Positions 48,063-59,844 are shown, counted from the stretch's first letter. The stretch: DNA of 64,000 nt from Cycas panzhihuaensis (GCA_023213395.1 CM041465.1:71431741-71495740), one strand, 5' to 3'. Notes: a model not told the origin generated them from the letters alone. Program-made: numbers and translations.

Positions 48063-50596
48063 ACTCAAAATAAATAAGTATTTAAAACAAATATAAACTA
48101 GACAACACCCTTGAAAAATACAAGGCAAGGCTGGTAGATAAAGGAATTACACAAAGGAAAGGCATCAACTACATCAAGTCTTTTCACCTACTCAACAGGT
48201 CGTAAATCCACTAGACTGATATTAAGATCACATTTCTCAATGGGGATCTTGAAAAAGATCACATTTCTCAATGAGAATTTAAGCATGATGTTGAACTAAA
48301 ATCTAAGAAGCCAATTAAAATCCTTCGCTATGATAATGTAGGTGAATACACATCTAGATAATTCATCCAATTTTACAAGGATAATGACATTAAATGATAG
48401 CTTTTTTCCCCTTATACATTTCAACAAAATACAATTATTAAGCATATAAATTAGACTTTGGTTATTAAAGACAATTCCATGCTTAAAACTTAAGCCCTTA
48501 ATATAACTACTTACCTTATAAATCAAAGTCCAACTAAAGTTGGTTTAAATATTACTCTTAAGGATGCTTAGCCAAGTCAAAAGCCCATGGTCTTATATTT
48601 GTATACCTTCATTTGTATAATATATATGCTTATATCAAAAGAATAAAGAAAGAAGCTAATTAATAAAATTAAGAAATATATTTTTCTTGGTTACCAACCT
48701 GCTTATAAAGCATTCAAGCTTTATGATCCTACTACTAAGCAAATGTTTATATCTTAGGATGCTATCTTTTTATAAGAAAACTAAGACTTAGATACGACTT
48801 AAATTTTATTCTTTAATGAATAATCTATAAAAGCTCTTTCTCCTCCCCATGTTACTCAAAATGTTCATGTTCATGTAATACAATTACCTCCTTCAATGTC
48901 ATATGCACCTGGTACTTCATCTGATCCTCTTGCCTCTACTTCAACATCCATAACAACAAGTCCTATAAAAAATATTCAAGAAGAGGTCACTTTAAAGTTG
49001 CTACCTAAATAGTACTTGTAGATGATCTCTTCTGCTCCATCATTACCATAACAAACTAAGAGATAATCTAAATACATGTCATCCACCAACTCTGCCTTAA
49101 TGGCAGAAGTGTTATTACCTCTTAAACTTACCACTTTTGAAAAATGTATTGCAAATCAAAAGTTGTAAGTAATTATGAATGAGAAAATAGATTTTATTTT
49201 GTAAAATGACACTTGAGAGCTAGTTTATCTACTTGAAGGTAAGAAACCTATTGATTATAGATGGATTTACAAAATAAAATTTCATGTAGATGGCTCCATT
49301 CAATGCCATAGGGAACATTTAGTTACCAATGGTTTCAAATAAATTGAGGGCATTGATTATACATACACATTTGTCTATGTTTCTAGCATGACCACTTCCA
49401 AGCTTATCTTGGTTTTAATAGCTTAATTCAATTGGCCTATCTTTAAAATGGATGTAAGAAGTGCCTTCTTAAATGACAACTTATAGGAGGAAGTATACTT
49501 AAATAAATCTCACGGTTATGTTATTCATAGAAAAGAACATCTAGTTTATAAATTAAAAGAGGTTCTCTATGACCTTAAATAATCACCTTAAACTTGGTAT
49601 ATGAAAATAGATGAATATATTTAGAAGCATAGAATTATATATCATCTTTGGATTTAAATTTGTATATCAAAATTTAAGATAATTTGATCATACTATATAT
49701 TAATGATTTGTTGATAACAGGCAGTGACATAGGGTGGATTTCATACCTCTAAAGAGAATTAAATAATAACTTTGAGATGACTAACCTCGTTGCTTTATCA
49801 ATTCTTGGTATGGAACTTTGGAAATAACTAGGCCATGTCTTCCTTTTAAAGTCTAAATATATAAAAGAGATTATTCATAAGTTTATAATAAAGGAATGAA
49901 AGTCATCACCAGCTCCTATAGATACTAGATTAAAATTGGACATTGATGAGCATGGTAAACCTATGGATCCTACTTTGTATAAGCAGCTTATGGGAAAACT
50001 AATTTACCTCATACATACTCGACCTACTATTTCATATGTTGTTGGGATCTACTCATGGTTTATGACTTAACCTAAGATTTTACATTGAAAAGTAGCTATG
50101 CAAATTCTGAGATATCTTCAAGGTTCTTGTAGTTTGGACTTTATTATCACTAGGTGGGCAATCCTTTGTTGGTAGGTTACATAGATTCTAATTGGGCTAG
50201 ATATAAAGATAGACATAGATCAGTATTAAGATACTGTTTTAACCTGGGTTCTGCCTCTATTTCCTAGAGTTATAAAAAGTAACAAAATATCACCTTATCC
50301 TCCAATAAAGAAGAGTATAAAATGGTAATTAGTATGGCTATTAAGGCTATTTAGATTACAATCAAAGTATTCTCAAATCAACTAAGAATTCCATGTTCCA
50401 TGTGAGAATAAAGCATATCAAAGATCACCATCACTTCATCAAGGAGCATGTTTAGAATGGTGAGATAGATTTGGTTTACAAGCTGACTAATAAATAAATT
50501 ACAGATATCTTTACTAAAGCACTTTCTTATGACAAATTTGAATGGTTTTGACTTGGCCACAATATTAGAATTAATGAGTTCATCATTAAGGGATGG
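48063..50596 (+). pseudogene. Copia element II pol relic, copy 2
   Basis: Counterpart of 36184-38718 with the same chimeric order. It differs from copy 1 by several short indels near the start (CTACATCAAGTC against CTACACTGAAGTC at about 48169) and near 50124 and 50473. The minus frames 48296-48526 and 50378-50623 are shadows. Confidence 0.72.
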
Positions 50597-51050
50597 TGAT
50601 AGAAGAATTAATATTGACTTCATTAATCTATTTTAATCATCTTATAAATATAATATATATTTATAACATTAGAATGATATTAATATGCTAGTATATTGAA
50701 GGGTATTAGTCTCATATTTATGTTATGTTACAACATGAGGTTATGAGCCTAATGGGGTCTTTTTTGCTTACACCTCATTATAATGCTTTTGTAAAGTTGG
50801 TCATATAAGGTTCCAAAGGATTAACCTTTCATACTTTTAAAAGCCTCTCTTATAACTATAAAATAAATGTACATGTAAGGCATAATATTGATGTAATATA
50901 ATCTTATATGTGTGATTAATAAAATGTTTTGGTTATTGGAGAATTAACAAATTTAATCTCACTATATTATCTTTTATTTAAATATTATATGAATGTTGTG
51001 TTATTGTTCTGTGAGATTTGAACCTAGGTTGGAGTTAGGATGGATATTGA
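50597..51050 (+). repeat. Probable 3' LTR of copia II and flank, copy 2
   Basis: Same as 38719-39170, beginning TGATAGAAGAATT after a purine run. No gene is seen. Confidence 0.4.
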
Positions 51051-51248
51051 GGTGACCCTTGATGATCTACCTCTTATTGATAATAATTTTTATAACATTT
51101 TGAATAAATATTTGTTGAATCGAATTCCTAATTTGATGATTTCCTTATCAATATAGTACATATTTATATTGGTACGAATGAAAGGATGTGTCTTGCTATT
51201 AATACACATCACCCTATATTAATATGCTTTATTTATTAATTAGGATCA
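51051..51248 (-). repeat. 3' LTR of gypsy element C
   Basis: On the minus strand it begins TGATCCTAATTAATAAATAA. The same block is at 56867-57064 and, through the duplication, at 39171-39369. The outer end reads GAGGTGACCC here and GATGTGACCC at the other LTR. Confidence 0.85.
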
Positions 51249-51753
51249 TGACAAGCTCTTCTTACTTGAATATGCTTTGTCCTTAAAGCATTAGAGATGT
51301 AATCTTGTAACTGAGTGTATTTATCTAGAATTAAAGTAGGTTTCCATAAGGCATCTTCTACTGGAAGTTGCTACCATTTAATAAGATATTCTCAAATAGA
51401 TCTGGATCTTAGTTGTTAGTCTCATACTTCAAGGATAGATTCAAGAATTAAGAGGACTATACCTTCTTCATTTAACATTGGAAGTTTAACCTATACTAGA
51501 ATTCCTATCCCTACTTGCTATTTTAAACAAGACACATGAAAAACATTATGAATACAAGAATTAGCAAGTTGTTTAAGAGTATAGGTGACTTCTCCCACTT
51601 TTTTGCTTATGTGAAATGGTCCATAAAATCGGGGATTAAATTTTTCTTTCTTTTTTTATTATTATTTTAAACATGTTTATTTATATGGTTGTAAGTCAAC
51701 TTGTTGTTTAATTCTATTTTAGGCATTAAAAAGATGCTCTCTTAATAGTGCAA

Positions 51754-52490
51754 TTATATACTTTGATTCTTAAAAATAATCATCAACTCCAAAACACATG
51801 AGTTTAAATAAGCCCAATCTTGTAATGAAGTAGGTTCATAACCGTATAAGGCTTGAGAAAGAGTCATTTTAATGGACTTATGATAAGTAGTGTTATACCA
51901 TCCTTCAACTAAATGTAACCATTTATCCCAATTACTTGGTTTCTTTACAATGAAGCTATGAAGGTAATTTTCTAAATATTTATTGACAACTTTAGTTTGA
52001 CCATCTATTTGAGGATGGTAACTGGTACTCATGTTTAGAGTAGTGCCTAATCGTTTAAACAATTCTTGCCAGAAATTTCTTTGAAATTTGGGGTCTCTAT
52101 TGCTAATAATAATTTTTGGTAACTCATGGAGGTTATAAATTTCTTTCATGAATATTAAGGCAATTTGATGAGCTTTTAAATCACTTTAAATAGCCATAAA
52201 ATGAGCATATTTAGTCAAATGATCTACCACTCCATAAATACAATCTCTGTTATTTAATTTAAGTAACCCTATTATAAAATTGATACTTATACTTTTCCAC
52301 TTTACATGTGAAATTGGTAAAGGTTATAATAGTCCTGGTAGAAGATTATTTTCATATTTTGTAGTTTGGTAAACTTCACATTCATTGATAAACTTCTAGA
52401 TTTCATTTTGTATCCCTTTCCAAAAGAAAGATTTCCTTATTAGGCGGTAAGTCTTATAAAATCCAATATGGCATGCCATGGGTACTATAT
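51754..52490 (-). pseudogene. Element C integrase (two catalytic residues changed)
   Basis: Open for 131 codons (51754-52149), continued upstream through stops. The first catalytic motif is kept (IYGVVDHLTKYAHF near 52215). The second, normally S-D-R-D-P, reads ISNRDPKF with the Asn codon at 52099-52101. The catalytic Glu of GQTE is Lys (GQTKVVNK, codon 51991-51993). Both fit G-to-A changes on the coding strand, and copy 1 has them too. WYNTTYHKSIKMT then ALYGYEPTS confirms the family. Confidence 0.88.
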
Positions 52491-53240
52491 GCTCTTCTTT
52501 TAGAATCTGTTATTTAAATTTTGATTTTTCTTCTAAATAAATTTATCCCTTGTACCATAATATATCATTTTTCCATTCAAATTTCTCTTGAGGATTCTTT
52601 TAAATTTCATTAATTAATTGGCCTATAATACCATCCTTAGCATATTCTGCTCTTACATCATCTAACAAACTAGGATTGATCATAGTGATAACTTGGAGAT
52701 GGATTTTTCATCTTGATGTGATAGAGTGTCGCTATAGTATTTGTTTTCCCTTTTAATACTATATTTTAAAATCATAGGTCTGTAATTTAGCAACCTATTT
52801 TTGTTGTTCAGATGATAATTCTTATTATTTTAAAAAGTATTGTAGGTTATTATGATCTATCTTTACTAGAAAATTACTTCCCAACAAGTATTATTGCCAT
52901 TTATGTAGGGCATACATAATAGATAACATCTCTTTATCATACATAGATTTAAGTTTTTTCCACTCATTTAATTATCCACTTTCAAAAGCAATAGGCCTAC
53001 TATCTTGCATTAGGACATCTCCAATGCCTATTCATAAAGCATTGCATTCTATGGTAAAGGTTTTGAAAATCAAGAGTTACTAATAAGGGTAAAGTTATAA
53101 TTATTTTGAGGTTTTCAAAACATGATTGAGTTGAGTTATTCTATGCAAAGGACCCCTTTTTGAGCAAATTGGTAAGGCTATTAATAATATATACATATTT
53201 CTTAATAAATCACTGATAATATCCAGTAAGTCCTAAAAAT
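52491..53240 (-). pseudogene. Element C RNase H and connection (degenerate)
   Basis: Assigned by position between RT and integrase, with broken frames. Readable pieces include a Y-D-K-E-M-L-S-I-x-Y-A segment near 52.93 kb (minus strand YDKEMLSIMYALHKWQ), matching the gypsy RNase H helix. Confidence 0.65.
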
Positions 53241-54180
53241 CCTCTCAACATTTTTATTGTATGTGGAACATGGCCATTCTATTATTAGTTTTATTTTTTT
53301 TAGGTTAGCTCTAACTCCATATTTGGAAATAATATGTCTCAAATAATCTATTTATTATTTATCGAAGCTACATTTAGATCTTTTTGTGAAAAATTTTGTT
53401 CTCGTAACATGTCGAGGATTTTGTCTATGTGGTTGAGGTGATCTTTCCAATTTTTACTATAAATAAGTATTTCATCAAAAAATACTAATACAAATTTCCT
53501 TGGGAAGGGTGGAAATATTTTATTCATCATTGCTTAGAAAGTAGCAAGTACATTACATAATCCGAATGGCATCACCTTGAATTCATAATGCCCTTCGTAT
53601 GTACGAAATGTCATTTTATGTATATCTTCATCTCTTATCTTAATCTAATAATAACCTGATATAAGATCTAATTTTGTGAAATACTAAGCCCCATGTAATT
53701 CATCGAGTAATTCATCCATCCTTGGAATGGGAAATTTATTTTTAATGGTAATTTTGTTAAGGGTGTTATAATCAACATACATTCTAAAGGAACCATATTT
53801 TTTTCTTACCAAGACCACTGGAGCAACAAAGGGACTTTTACTTGGCGTAATTGCTCTAAGATCTAATAATTCATGGATTATTCATTTAATTTCATTCTTA
53901 TTCTTAGAAGGATGATGATATGGTTTTATTATGGTAGGGTTTATATTTTTTTCCAATTTAATTATATGCTCCATACCACGATTAAGTGGTAATGTAGCTA
54001 GAAGTTCTTAGAATATGATGTCATGTTTATCTATTAATTTTTGTACTTGATCATCTATCACTTCTTGCTTGTTACTTTCCATTTAAAATGAAAATAATTG
54101 AATTACATATCCTAGATATCCTTTACGAATAAATTTATTCATCTGATATGAAGTCACTTGTTGAGGATCAAGGGTTAACA
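53241..54180 (-). pseudogene. Element C reverse transcriptase (degenerate)
   Basis: Strong gypsy RT signature on the minus strand: APVVLVRKKYGSFRMYVDYN near 53.81 kb, [20 protein letters not shown] near 53.68 kb, and in the open piece 53348-53530 KFVLVFFDEILIYSKNW. The catalytic F-x-D-D box reads FFDE, its second Asp replaced by Glu. A stop (TAA for an expected Gln) lies just before MMNKIF. The equivalent stop in copy 1 is at 41656-41658. Confidence 0.85.
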
Positions 54181-54239
54181 TTCCTTATAACATGATATTC
54201 TTACCATCTTCCTTGAATCTTATAAATGTTTCTTATAAA

Positions 54240-54510
54240 TTTGTTTCATACATGTATAGTGTTCTCAACCATTGACTTCCCAATACTACATCAACTCCTT
54301 CGATTTTAATAATGAAAAAATCATCTTTCAAAATATAATCCCCAAAAGAAATTTTTAGGTTTTTTAAGGTGCCTTCTCTACGAATTTGCTTATGTCCACT
54401 AACTTGAACTTGAAATGTAGGAATTTTTGTAATTTGTATCTCTAATTTATGAATAATATGGCAAATAATAAAATTATGAGTACTACCAAAATCAATAAGA
54501 GTAATCGGTC
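54240..54510 (-). pseudogene. Element C aspartic protease
   Basis: Minus strand ITLIDFGSTHNFIICHIIHK, where D-S-G-S-T-H-N-F is expected, then FFIIKIEGVDVVLGSQWLRT, the closing segment. The active-site Ser is Phe, one C-to-T change. The 85-codon plus frame 54449-54706 lies over this region and is a shadow. Confidence 0.75.
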
Positions 54511-54689
54511 TTTTTTTTTTTTAATAAACCCTTTGATTTTCAAAGACTCAGGTGTTGCTATTCTTGACATAACTAATAGAGACATTATAGGTGCCTCTTT
54601 GATTTGCTCATTATTGTATATGCAATCTTCTTCGTCTATTGAATCAGGTGTTTCTTTTGTTGATTCCTCGTTAGTGATGATTAGTAAGT

Positions 54690-55730
54690 ATAGTCTTCAT
54701 TCTTGATATTTATGCCCTCTTTCTCTTTTTTCATTACACCAATAAAAAGTACCCTTTTGCATGTGTTCTTCAATTTCTTTTTTTGTTAATTAACAAAATC
54801 TTCATTTGTTATTTAATGGAATATTTTCCCTTTTAGAGTAAGAATTATGTTCATTGATTGTTCCCTTTATCATATTAGGTTATAAAAGCTTATTATTTGT
54901 TAACATTGGCAGATAGTAATAAGATTTCTATTTTGATTCAAAGGCCTTAGCCAAACAGATAGATTCACTAAGGTCCTATGGTTTTTGTGCCTTCACATCC
55001 ACTTTAATATCATTTTGTAGTCCTGATATAAACAATTCAACTTTCTGGGGTAAAGATAAATTAGTCACCTTATAAACTAGTATCGTAAAACTTTGACAAT
55101 ACTTATCTACTGAAGTTCTTTGTTGTAGTTTACTCAATTGGGAAAAATGATCATTATTCCATGTATCTTCAAAATTCTCTTTATGTACTGTAGAAATGTT
55201 TTTCCAGAAGGATTCATTCCTATTTTCTTCTTATTCTTGTGCCTATATCAACCACCAATCATATGCTTTGCCTGACACGTATATGACAACATGTAATATT
55301 TTATTCTTGTTATCTTTAATGGATTGTAGTAGAAAATATATTTATAATTTTTGTAGCCATTCACAAATAGTGTCCTTTAAACCATCAAATTAAGATATGT
55401 TTATTTTTCTTCCTCCTATTCATTTTGCAAGTTTGTTATGTTTTTGAAGCTGAGCCGTAATATAATTAGCTTTTGTCTAATCTTTTTTTAACGATGGGTG
55501 CAAATGATTCCACTCCTCATTATATTTGATGATAGCCTCTTCATTATCGGGGTTTGTTGATACTGTATTTGATAAGGAAAATGAATTCTTTTTATTGTTC
55601 AAATGAATCTTGTTTTTACCAGCAATCTCTCTTAATGTTGTTCTTATTTCTTTTAATCCACCTTCAATTCATATCATTCTCTTTTTTATTTCTATTACTT
55701 CTTCTTGAAAAATTTCTATATCCATTTTTT
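54690..55730 (-). pseudogene. Element C gag with zinc-knuckle remnant
   Basis: Capsid pieces on the minus strand: VVIYVSGKAYDWWLI, STVHKENFEDTWNNDHFSQL and VELFISGLQNDIKVDV match the retrotransposon gag pattern (A..W...; F...F; F..GL...I...V). A nucleocapsid remnant, FYWCNEKREKEGHKY, lies near 54.74 kb, where the first and last Cys of C-x-x-C...G-H-x-C are lost. The plus frames 55196-55393 and 55554-55736 are shadows. Confidence 0.7.
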
Positions 55731-55739
55731 CGATAATTG

Positions 55740-56846
55740 TATATACCAAATTCCACTAGGTTCCCTCCATAATTGATCTATAAGATTAGAAATTGAGTTG
55801 TTTGATACACTGCTTAATATAATTAAATCATAGTTACATGTTATGCTAATTGAGATTTCCTTATAGTTATACTCTCCTTATGATGACTAATTTTCCCTTA
55901 TAGTTATGTTCTCCTTATAATTGATGATGCTTAAACTGCCTAATTGTTATAAATAGTTTGATAATAATAATTCTTCCTCTACTGATAAGCCTATTAATTC
56001 ATCTTTCCCTAGATCCACCATGGATTACACTATGAATGTCATTGGAGGATAGTGGCTTATCGGATTGATGTGCCAAATATGTAAAGGCTATTTTTTATGT
56101 AATATTAATATTCCATATATTTATTTCTCTTCCATTAGCAATGATTATTTTCTTTTGGCTAAGTGATCACACATGAGGCTTAAAAGTGATTAATCATTAC
56201 AAGTGTTCAGATTTTTACCATCTAAGGTTCTAAAGATATAGCAGGTGTAACCTTCTCGAAGGTGACTCCTTGTCATTCTAAAGGTGAATCCTCATTGTTT
56301 TGAAGGAATTAGCCTCAACTATTCTGTTTATCAAATTAAAGTTAAGTTTGTCAAAATTGCCCATCCCTTTTTCTTTCTAATCAAAATAAGATATTAAAAT
56401 AATACCTAATGGAATGGAAGCTAATTATTAGCATGATTAATTTAATTAATGATTCTATAATTTTTATACTTTTAGTAGTAATTATTGGATGGCTGACCAA
56501 TTCTATCTATTACTTCCAACAAGATGTACTCATAATTTAATTCGATAATTTCACTAAATACTGTTATTTCATATATAGGTGCAACTTATATCATAACAGA
56601 CTGAAAAAATGATGGTTGCCAATTACTGAACTAAATACAGATGTTGTTTATACCATAATGGACTGGGAAAATGATGGCTCCTAATATTGAATTGATACAA
56701 CCATACGAGATTGGTTTTTATAGATTGCAGATGAATACAACAATAGCGATAAGCGTTGCAACTAGGTATGAAGAGATGTATCTCGAAGGTTGCTAAATCC
56801 ACCACTACCTAGATGTGATATTATCAAAATGTAACAAGACCAACTT
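55740..56846 (-). other. 5' leader of element C, no gene
   Basis: Between gag and PBS. It holds a short imperfect direct repeat (about 56590-56640 and 56645-56690, each with ATAA(C/T)(A/G)GACTG then AAATGATGG). The 60-codon minus frame at 56623-56805 has no recognisable similarity and is not called. Confidence 0.5.
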
Positions 56847-56861
56847 GGAACTCTAATACCA
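56847..56861 (-). promoter_or_regulatory. Primer-binding site of element C
   Basis: The minus strand reads TGGTATTAGAGTTCC, an initiator-Met-tRNA-type site with one C-to-T change, five bases from the LTR end. Confidence 0.82.
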
Positions 56862-56866
56862 CTTGA

Positions 56867-57064
56867 TGTGACCCTTGATGATCTGCCTCTTATTTATAAT
56901 AATTTTTATAATATTTTAAATAAATATTTGTTGAATTGAATTCCTAAATTGATGATTTCTTGATCAATATAGTACATATTTATATTAGTATGAACAAAGG
57001 GATGTGTCTTGCTATTAATATACATCACCCCATATTAATATGCTTTATTTATTAATTAGGATCA
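56867..57064 (-). repeat. 5' LTR of gypsy element C
   Basis: 198 bp; on the minus strand TGATCCTAATTAATAAA...GGGTCACA. Pairs with 51051-51248. Confidence 0.87.
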
Positions 57065-58271
57065 TTACATATTTCTACACCCTTCATAGAAGTGGTCATT
57101 TGTGAAATATTAAAAGGGTAGGAGTTTAATAGAGGAGATTATTATGGTGCAATATTTCTTAGAATTTTGACATTTGGAGGTAACTATAGGTAGTGGTGAA
57201 TTTTGAGAGGATTCCTTACCTTGAAGAGGACCAACTTCAAATCTTTTAACTATTTCACTATTATTTAATATTAATTTTTAATTATTTATGCATCATCACA
57301 TGTAGATATGTTATAGAACCCTGATGGATTCATAATAGAATCTTATTATCATAGTTAACCTCTCATGGGATGTACCCTCTCTAAGATCCTTATACATTAG
57401 TGATGGGCTTAACTTTAGTTTTGTTGCACTTCTTGCAACTTAGTTAGTAACCATAGTAGTTAGCTATTAATTAAGCTTAATAACTAGCTTAATATATAAA
57501 TATTTGGTAGGAGATGTTAAAAGGTATTTGGCAAAAGATATGAAAAGGTAGGAATTCAATTGAATAGTTGCATAACACTTGTATAAATTTCTCTCATTTT
57601 TATAATTAGTTATTATGTGTTTTTTAATTCAATTTAATCTTCTCATAGAGATATTTCATTAGTAACTACTCTATGTATAAAATACCTTCATTGCATATAT
57701 GTTGGATAATACTTGAAGCTATATATGAAGATAGTAGTAGATGCTCATTCTATTATAAGTGATATTAGATTAGGACCTAGGATCTTACTTTATTATAGGC
57801 TCAAAGAAGTATCCTTACCCTCCAAATCGTAAGATAGTTATAACACTCATATTTTCCTATGCAATGCTTCTCTATTTTGTTATACCATTCTTTATATTTT
57901 CACCCTCTTGTCCATAGTGTCATACAGTCTTTTATCTCCATTCATTATTATTGCTAAATGCATCCTCTATAGCCTTATCACTAGTCTTCCATTCCCTTTA
58001 TATACCTACTAATAATATTTTTTCATAGTTCATCTTAGTTGTAGTCCATCTTCATTAAATTTATTCTAGCTATAGTTTTATACCATCCATTCTATTCATA
58101 CTCCTGCTAATTGATGCTCATACACGCATCTCTATTTCTTTTGTATTCCTATAATTAGATGACCTACACACTAATTTCTAATCACATTTGGTAACCAATA
58201 CAATATCTTCAATTAATAGCTACAAATTTCTCTCATATAAGACTACATGGAATTAATACAGAATAGCCTTC
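57065..58271. other. Unassigned AT-rich interval
   Basis: No open frame of note on either strand and no LTR pair found. 57418-57500 (TTTTGTTGCACTTCTTGC, then TTAGTTAGTAACCATAGTAG) has the look of a copia LTR, but no partner was found. The right end (58250-58276) continues at 59729 across the TRIM insertion. Confidence 0.4.
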
Positions 58272-58276
58272 AGTTC
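58272..58276. repeat. Target-site duplication, left (AGTTC)
   Basis: AGTTC before the TRIM 5' LTR, repeated exactly at 59729-59733. Confidence 0.88.
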
Positions 58277-58654
58277 TGTTAAAACATAATATTTAATGTT
58301 GATTTATGTATTTGGTTAATTATTCCCCTTAACTCTAATAGGTATTTTTTATTATAATATTGAGATATATGCATGTGAAGCATACTTATTTATGTAAATA
58401 TCCCACTGGTGGACTTAAGGGTTCTTACACTTTATTGGTCAAGCATGAGGTCAAATGTACTATAAGTATATATTCATGCATAATGTGATCATTTAGAAGG
58501 TGATCATTTTCCCATATTCTTATTGTATTATGTTTTGTACATACTTCATCCTTGTTTATTTCATTTGTTGTTTTATCATTTTATTTGCCTCATGCTTCAT
58601 TCATATTTTTTATTAGGGTTTCAAAGGTAAACTTTGAATTTATATATTTTAATA
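58277..58654 (+). repeat. 5' LTR of the TRIM element
   Basis: Begins TGTTAAAACATAATATTTAA; ends ATATTTTAATA, a decayed form of the TTTTAACA end kept in the other LTR. Confidence 0.88.
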
Positions 58655-58670
58655 TACTATCATAGTAGAG
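58655..58670 (+). promoter_or_regulatory. Decayed primer-binding site of the TRIM element
   Basis: TACTATCATAGTAGAG directly after the LTR matches 12 of 16 bases of the Met-type site TGGTATCAGAGCAGAG. Confidence 0.65.
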
Positions 58671-59336
58671 TTGAATCCAAGTTGCTATGGTGAGATGAAG
58701 ATCCTATCAATCAAGCTTTGAGCTAAGCTTCTCTTATATATAATCATCTTGCAAGCAGGTAGAAGGGTTTGAAGATGCATAGCGAAAAAAAATTCAAGAA
58801 ACAATGGTAAGTTTAAGATGAATTAACCCATCATTCAAAGCTTGAGTGGTCAAATTATAGATTTTTGGGCTATTAAAAAAGGATTATAGTAGATTTAATT
58901 TCTACTTATTTTTTGTCATCAATTTTGAAAGCTAATTTATTGTATTCTTAATTTTTAGCAAATGATGCTTCAAAAAAGCTTATTTCCTACTCTTATTTTT
59001 AAAGGTCCCACAAATTGGTTATCTCAAAGGAGAATGAAGGAACCATAAATTGGTTGCCTTGATTATAAATGTAGTTTCTCAACTCATTTACTAGGTAGAC
59101 TTGTTACTGAAATAAAGTTGACTATTTGATTAAACCATGTATCTAGAGGAGGTTCATATTCAACTAGCGGTTATAGTGGCTAGTTACCCATGTATTCTAG
59201 TAGATGGACTTTTTTTTATATGGACTTCAACAGATTTCATTTATAGCTTGTAGATACAATTAGTGATATATGGAGCTAATCATCATTTGTTCCGACAAAT
59301 TTCTACATAATGTATAGATATGACATTAAACATTAT
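58671..59336 (+). other. TRIM internal region, non-coding
   Basis: About 0.67 kb, AT-rich, no open frame of note and no similarity to gag or pol. Confidence 0.7.
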
Positions 59337-59349
59337 GGGAGGGGGAGGG
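59337..59349 (+). promoter_or_regulatory. Polypurine tract of the TRIM element
   Basis: GGGAGGGGGAGGG directly before TGTTAAAATATAATG. Confidence 0.9.
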
Positions 59350-59728
59350 TGTTAAAATATAATGTTTAATATTAATTTATATATTTGGTTAATTATTCCC
59401 CTTAATTTGCATAGGTTTTTTTTAATTGTAATATTGAGATATGTGCATGTAAAGTACATCTATTTATGTAAATGTCCTATTAGTGGACTTAAGGGTTCTT
59501 ACATTTTATTGGTCAAGCATGGGGTCAAATGTACTATAACTATGTATTCATGCCTAATGCCATAATTTAGAAAGTGATCATTTTCCCATATTCTTAATGT
59601 ATTATATTTTGTACATACTTCATCTTTACTTTTTTCATTTATTATTTTATTATTTTATTTGCCTCATACTTCATTCATATTTTTCACTAGGATTTCAAAG
59701 GTAATCTTTAAATCCATATGTTTTAACA
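59350..59728 (+). repeat. 3' LTR of the TRIM element
   Basis: 379 bp; TGTTAAAATATAATG...CATATGTTTTAACA. Confidence 0.88.
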
Positions 59729-59733
59729 AGTTC
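59729..59733. repeat. Target-site duplication, right (AGTTC)
   Basis: Exact copy of 58272-58276. Confidence 0.88.
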
Positions 59734-59831
59734 TAGAGCTTTGATTAGGATCAATTAAAGCTACTACCATTGACTGTTTAAAGCGATCATGAATAGCTAA
59801 TAGAGAGGATACCAATAGGGATATACCTAAT
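59734..59831 (-). other. Leader sequence next to LTR D, split by the TRIM
   Basis: On the minus strand this follows a PBS-like site and a short frame (MVVALIDPNQSS) that continues into 58276 and leftwards once the TRIM is removed. It is probably internal sequence of a second element related to copia D, but too little is left to name it. Confidence 0.35.
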
Positions 59832-59844
59832 TGCCTTGATACCA
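59832..59844 (-). promoter_or_regulatory. PBS-like site left of LTR D
   Basis: The minus strand reads TGGTATCAAGGCA, close to the Met-tRNA-type site. It lies at the end of the LTR opposite to the copia D polypurine tract. Confidence 0.5.

Larger units (their letters stand above)
42322..54201. repeat. Tandem segmental duplication, copy 2 (about 11.88 kb)
   Basis: Second copy. It is the one that continues into the rest of gypsy element C (54202-57064), so its right side keeps the ancestral arrangement, while copy 1 keeps the ancestral left flank. Offset to copy 1 is 11872 at the left and 11878 at the right end. Confidence 0.93.
51051..57064 (-). mobile_element. Ty3/gypsy element C, complete between two short LTRs
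   Basis: 6.0-kb element on the minus strand: 5' LTR 56867-57064, PBS 56847-56861, leader, gag, zinc knuckle, protease, RT, RNase H, integrase, 3' LTR 51051-51248. The LTRs are only 198 bp and differ at roughly 12-15 places. RNase H before integrase and the GQT-VVN motif mark it as Ty3/gypsy. No convincing target-site duplication was found. All domains carry stops or lost residues. Confidence 0.87.
58277..59728 (+). mobile_element. TRIM-like miniature LTR retrotransposon (1452 bp)
   Basis: Terminal-repeat retrotransposon in miniature: LTRs of about 378 bp (58277-58654 and 59350-59728), PBS, polypurine tract and a perfect 5-bp target duplication, but only about 695 bp between the LTRs and no coding capacity. 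The LTR ends are mirror-like (TGTTAAAA...TTTTAACA). It would need enzymes of an autonomous element. The LTRs differ at roughly 40-45 positions by eye, so it is old. The 67-codon plus frame at 59362-59565 lies in the LTR and is not a gene. Confidence 0.9.

Noticed and set aside
30450-54201. Reading the two 11.9-kb copies as LTRs or arms of one giant element
   Set aside because: The copies abut with no internal region, lack TG...CA ends and target-site duplication, and break inside other elements.
54449-54706. 85-codon plus-strand open frame
   Set aside because: It is the reverse of the element C protease region, whose minus-strand motifs (IDFGSTHNF) are clear.
57410-57700. Possible solo copia LTR
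   Set aside because: No matching partner, PBS, purine tract or target-site duplication could be found, so only mentioned in the interval description.
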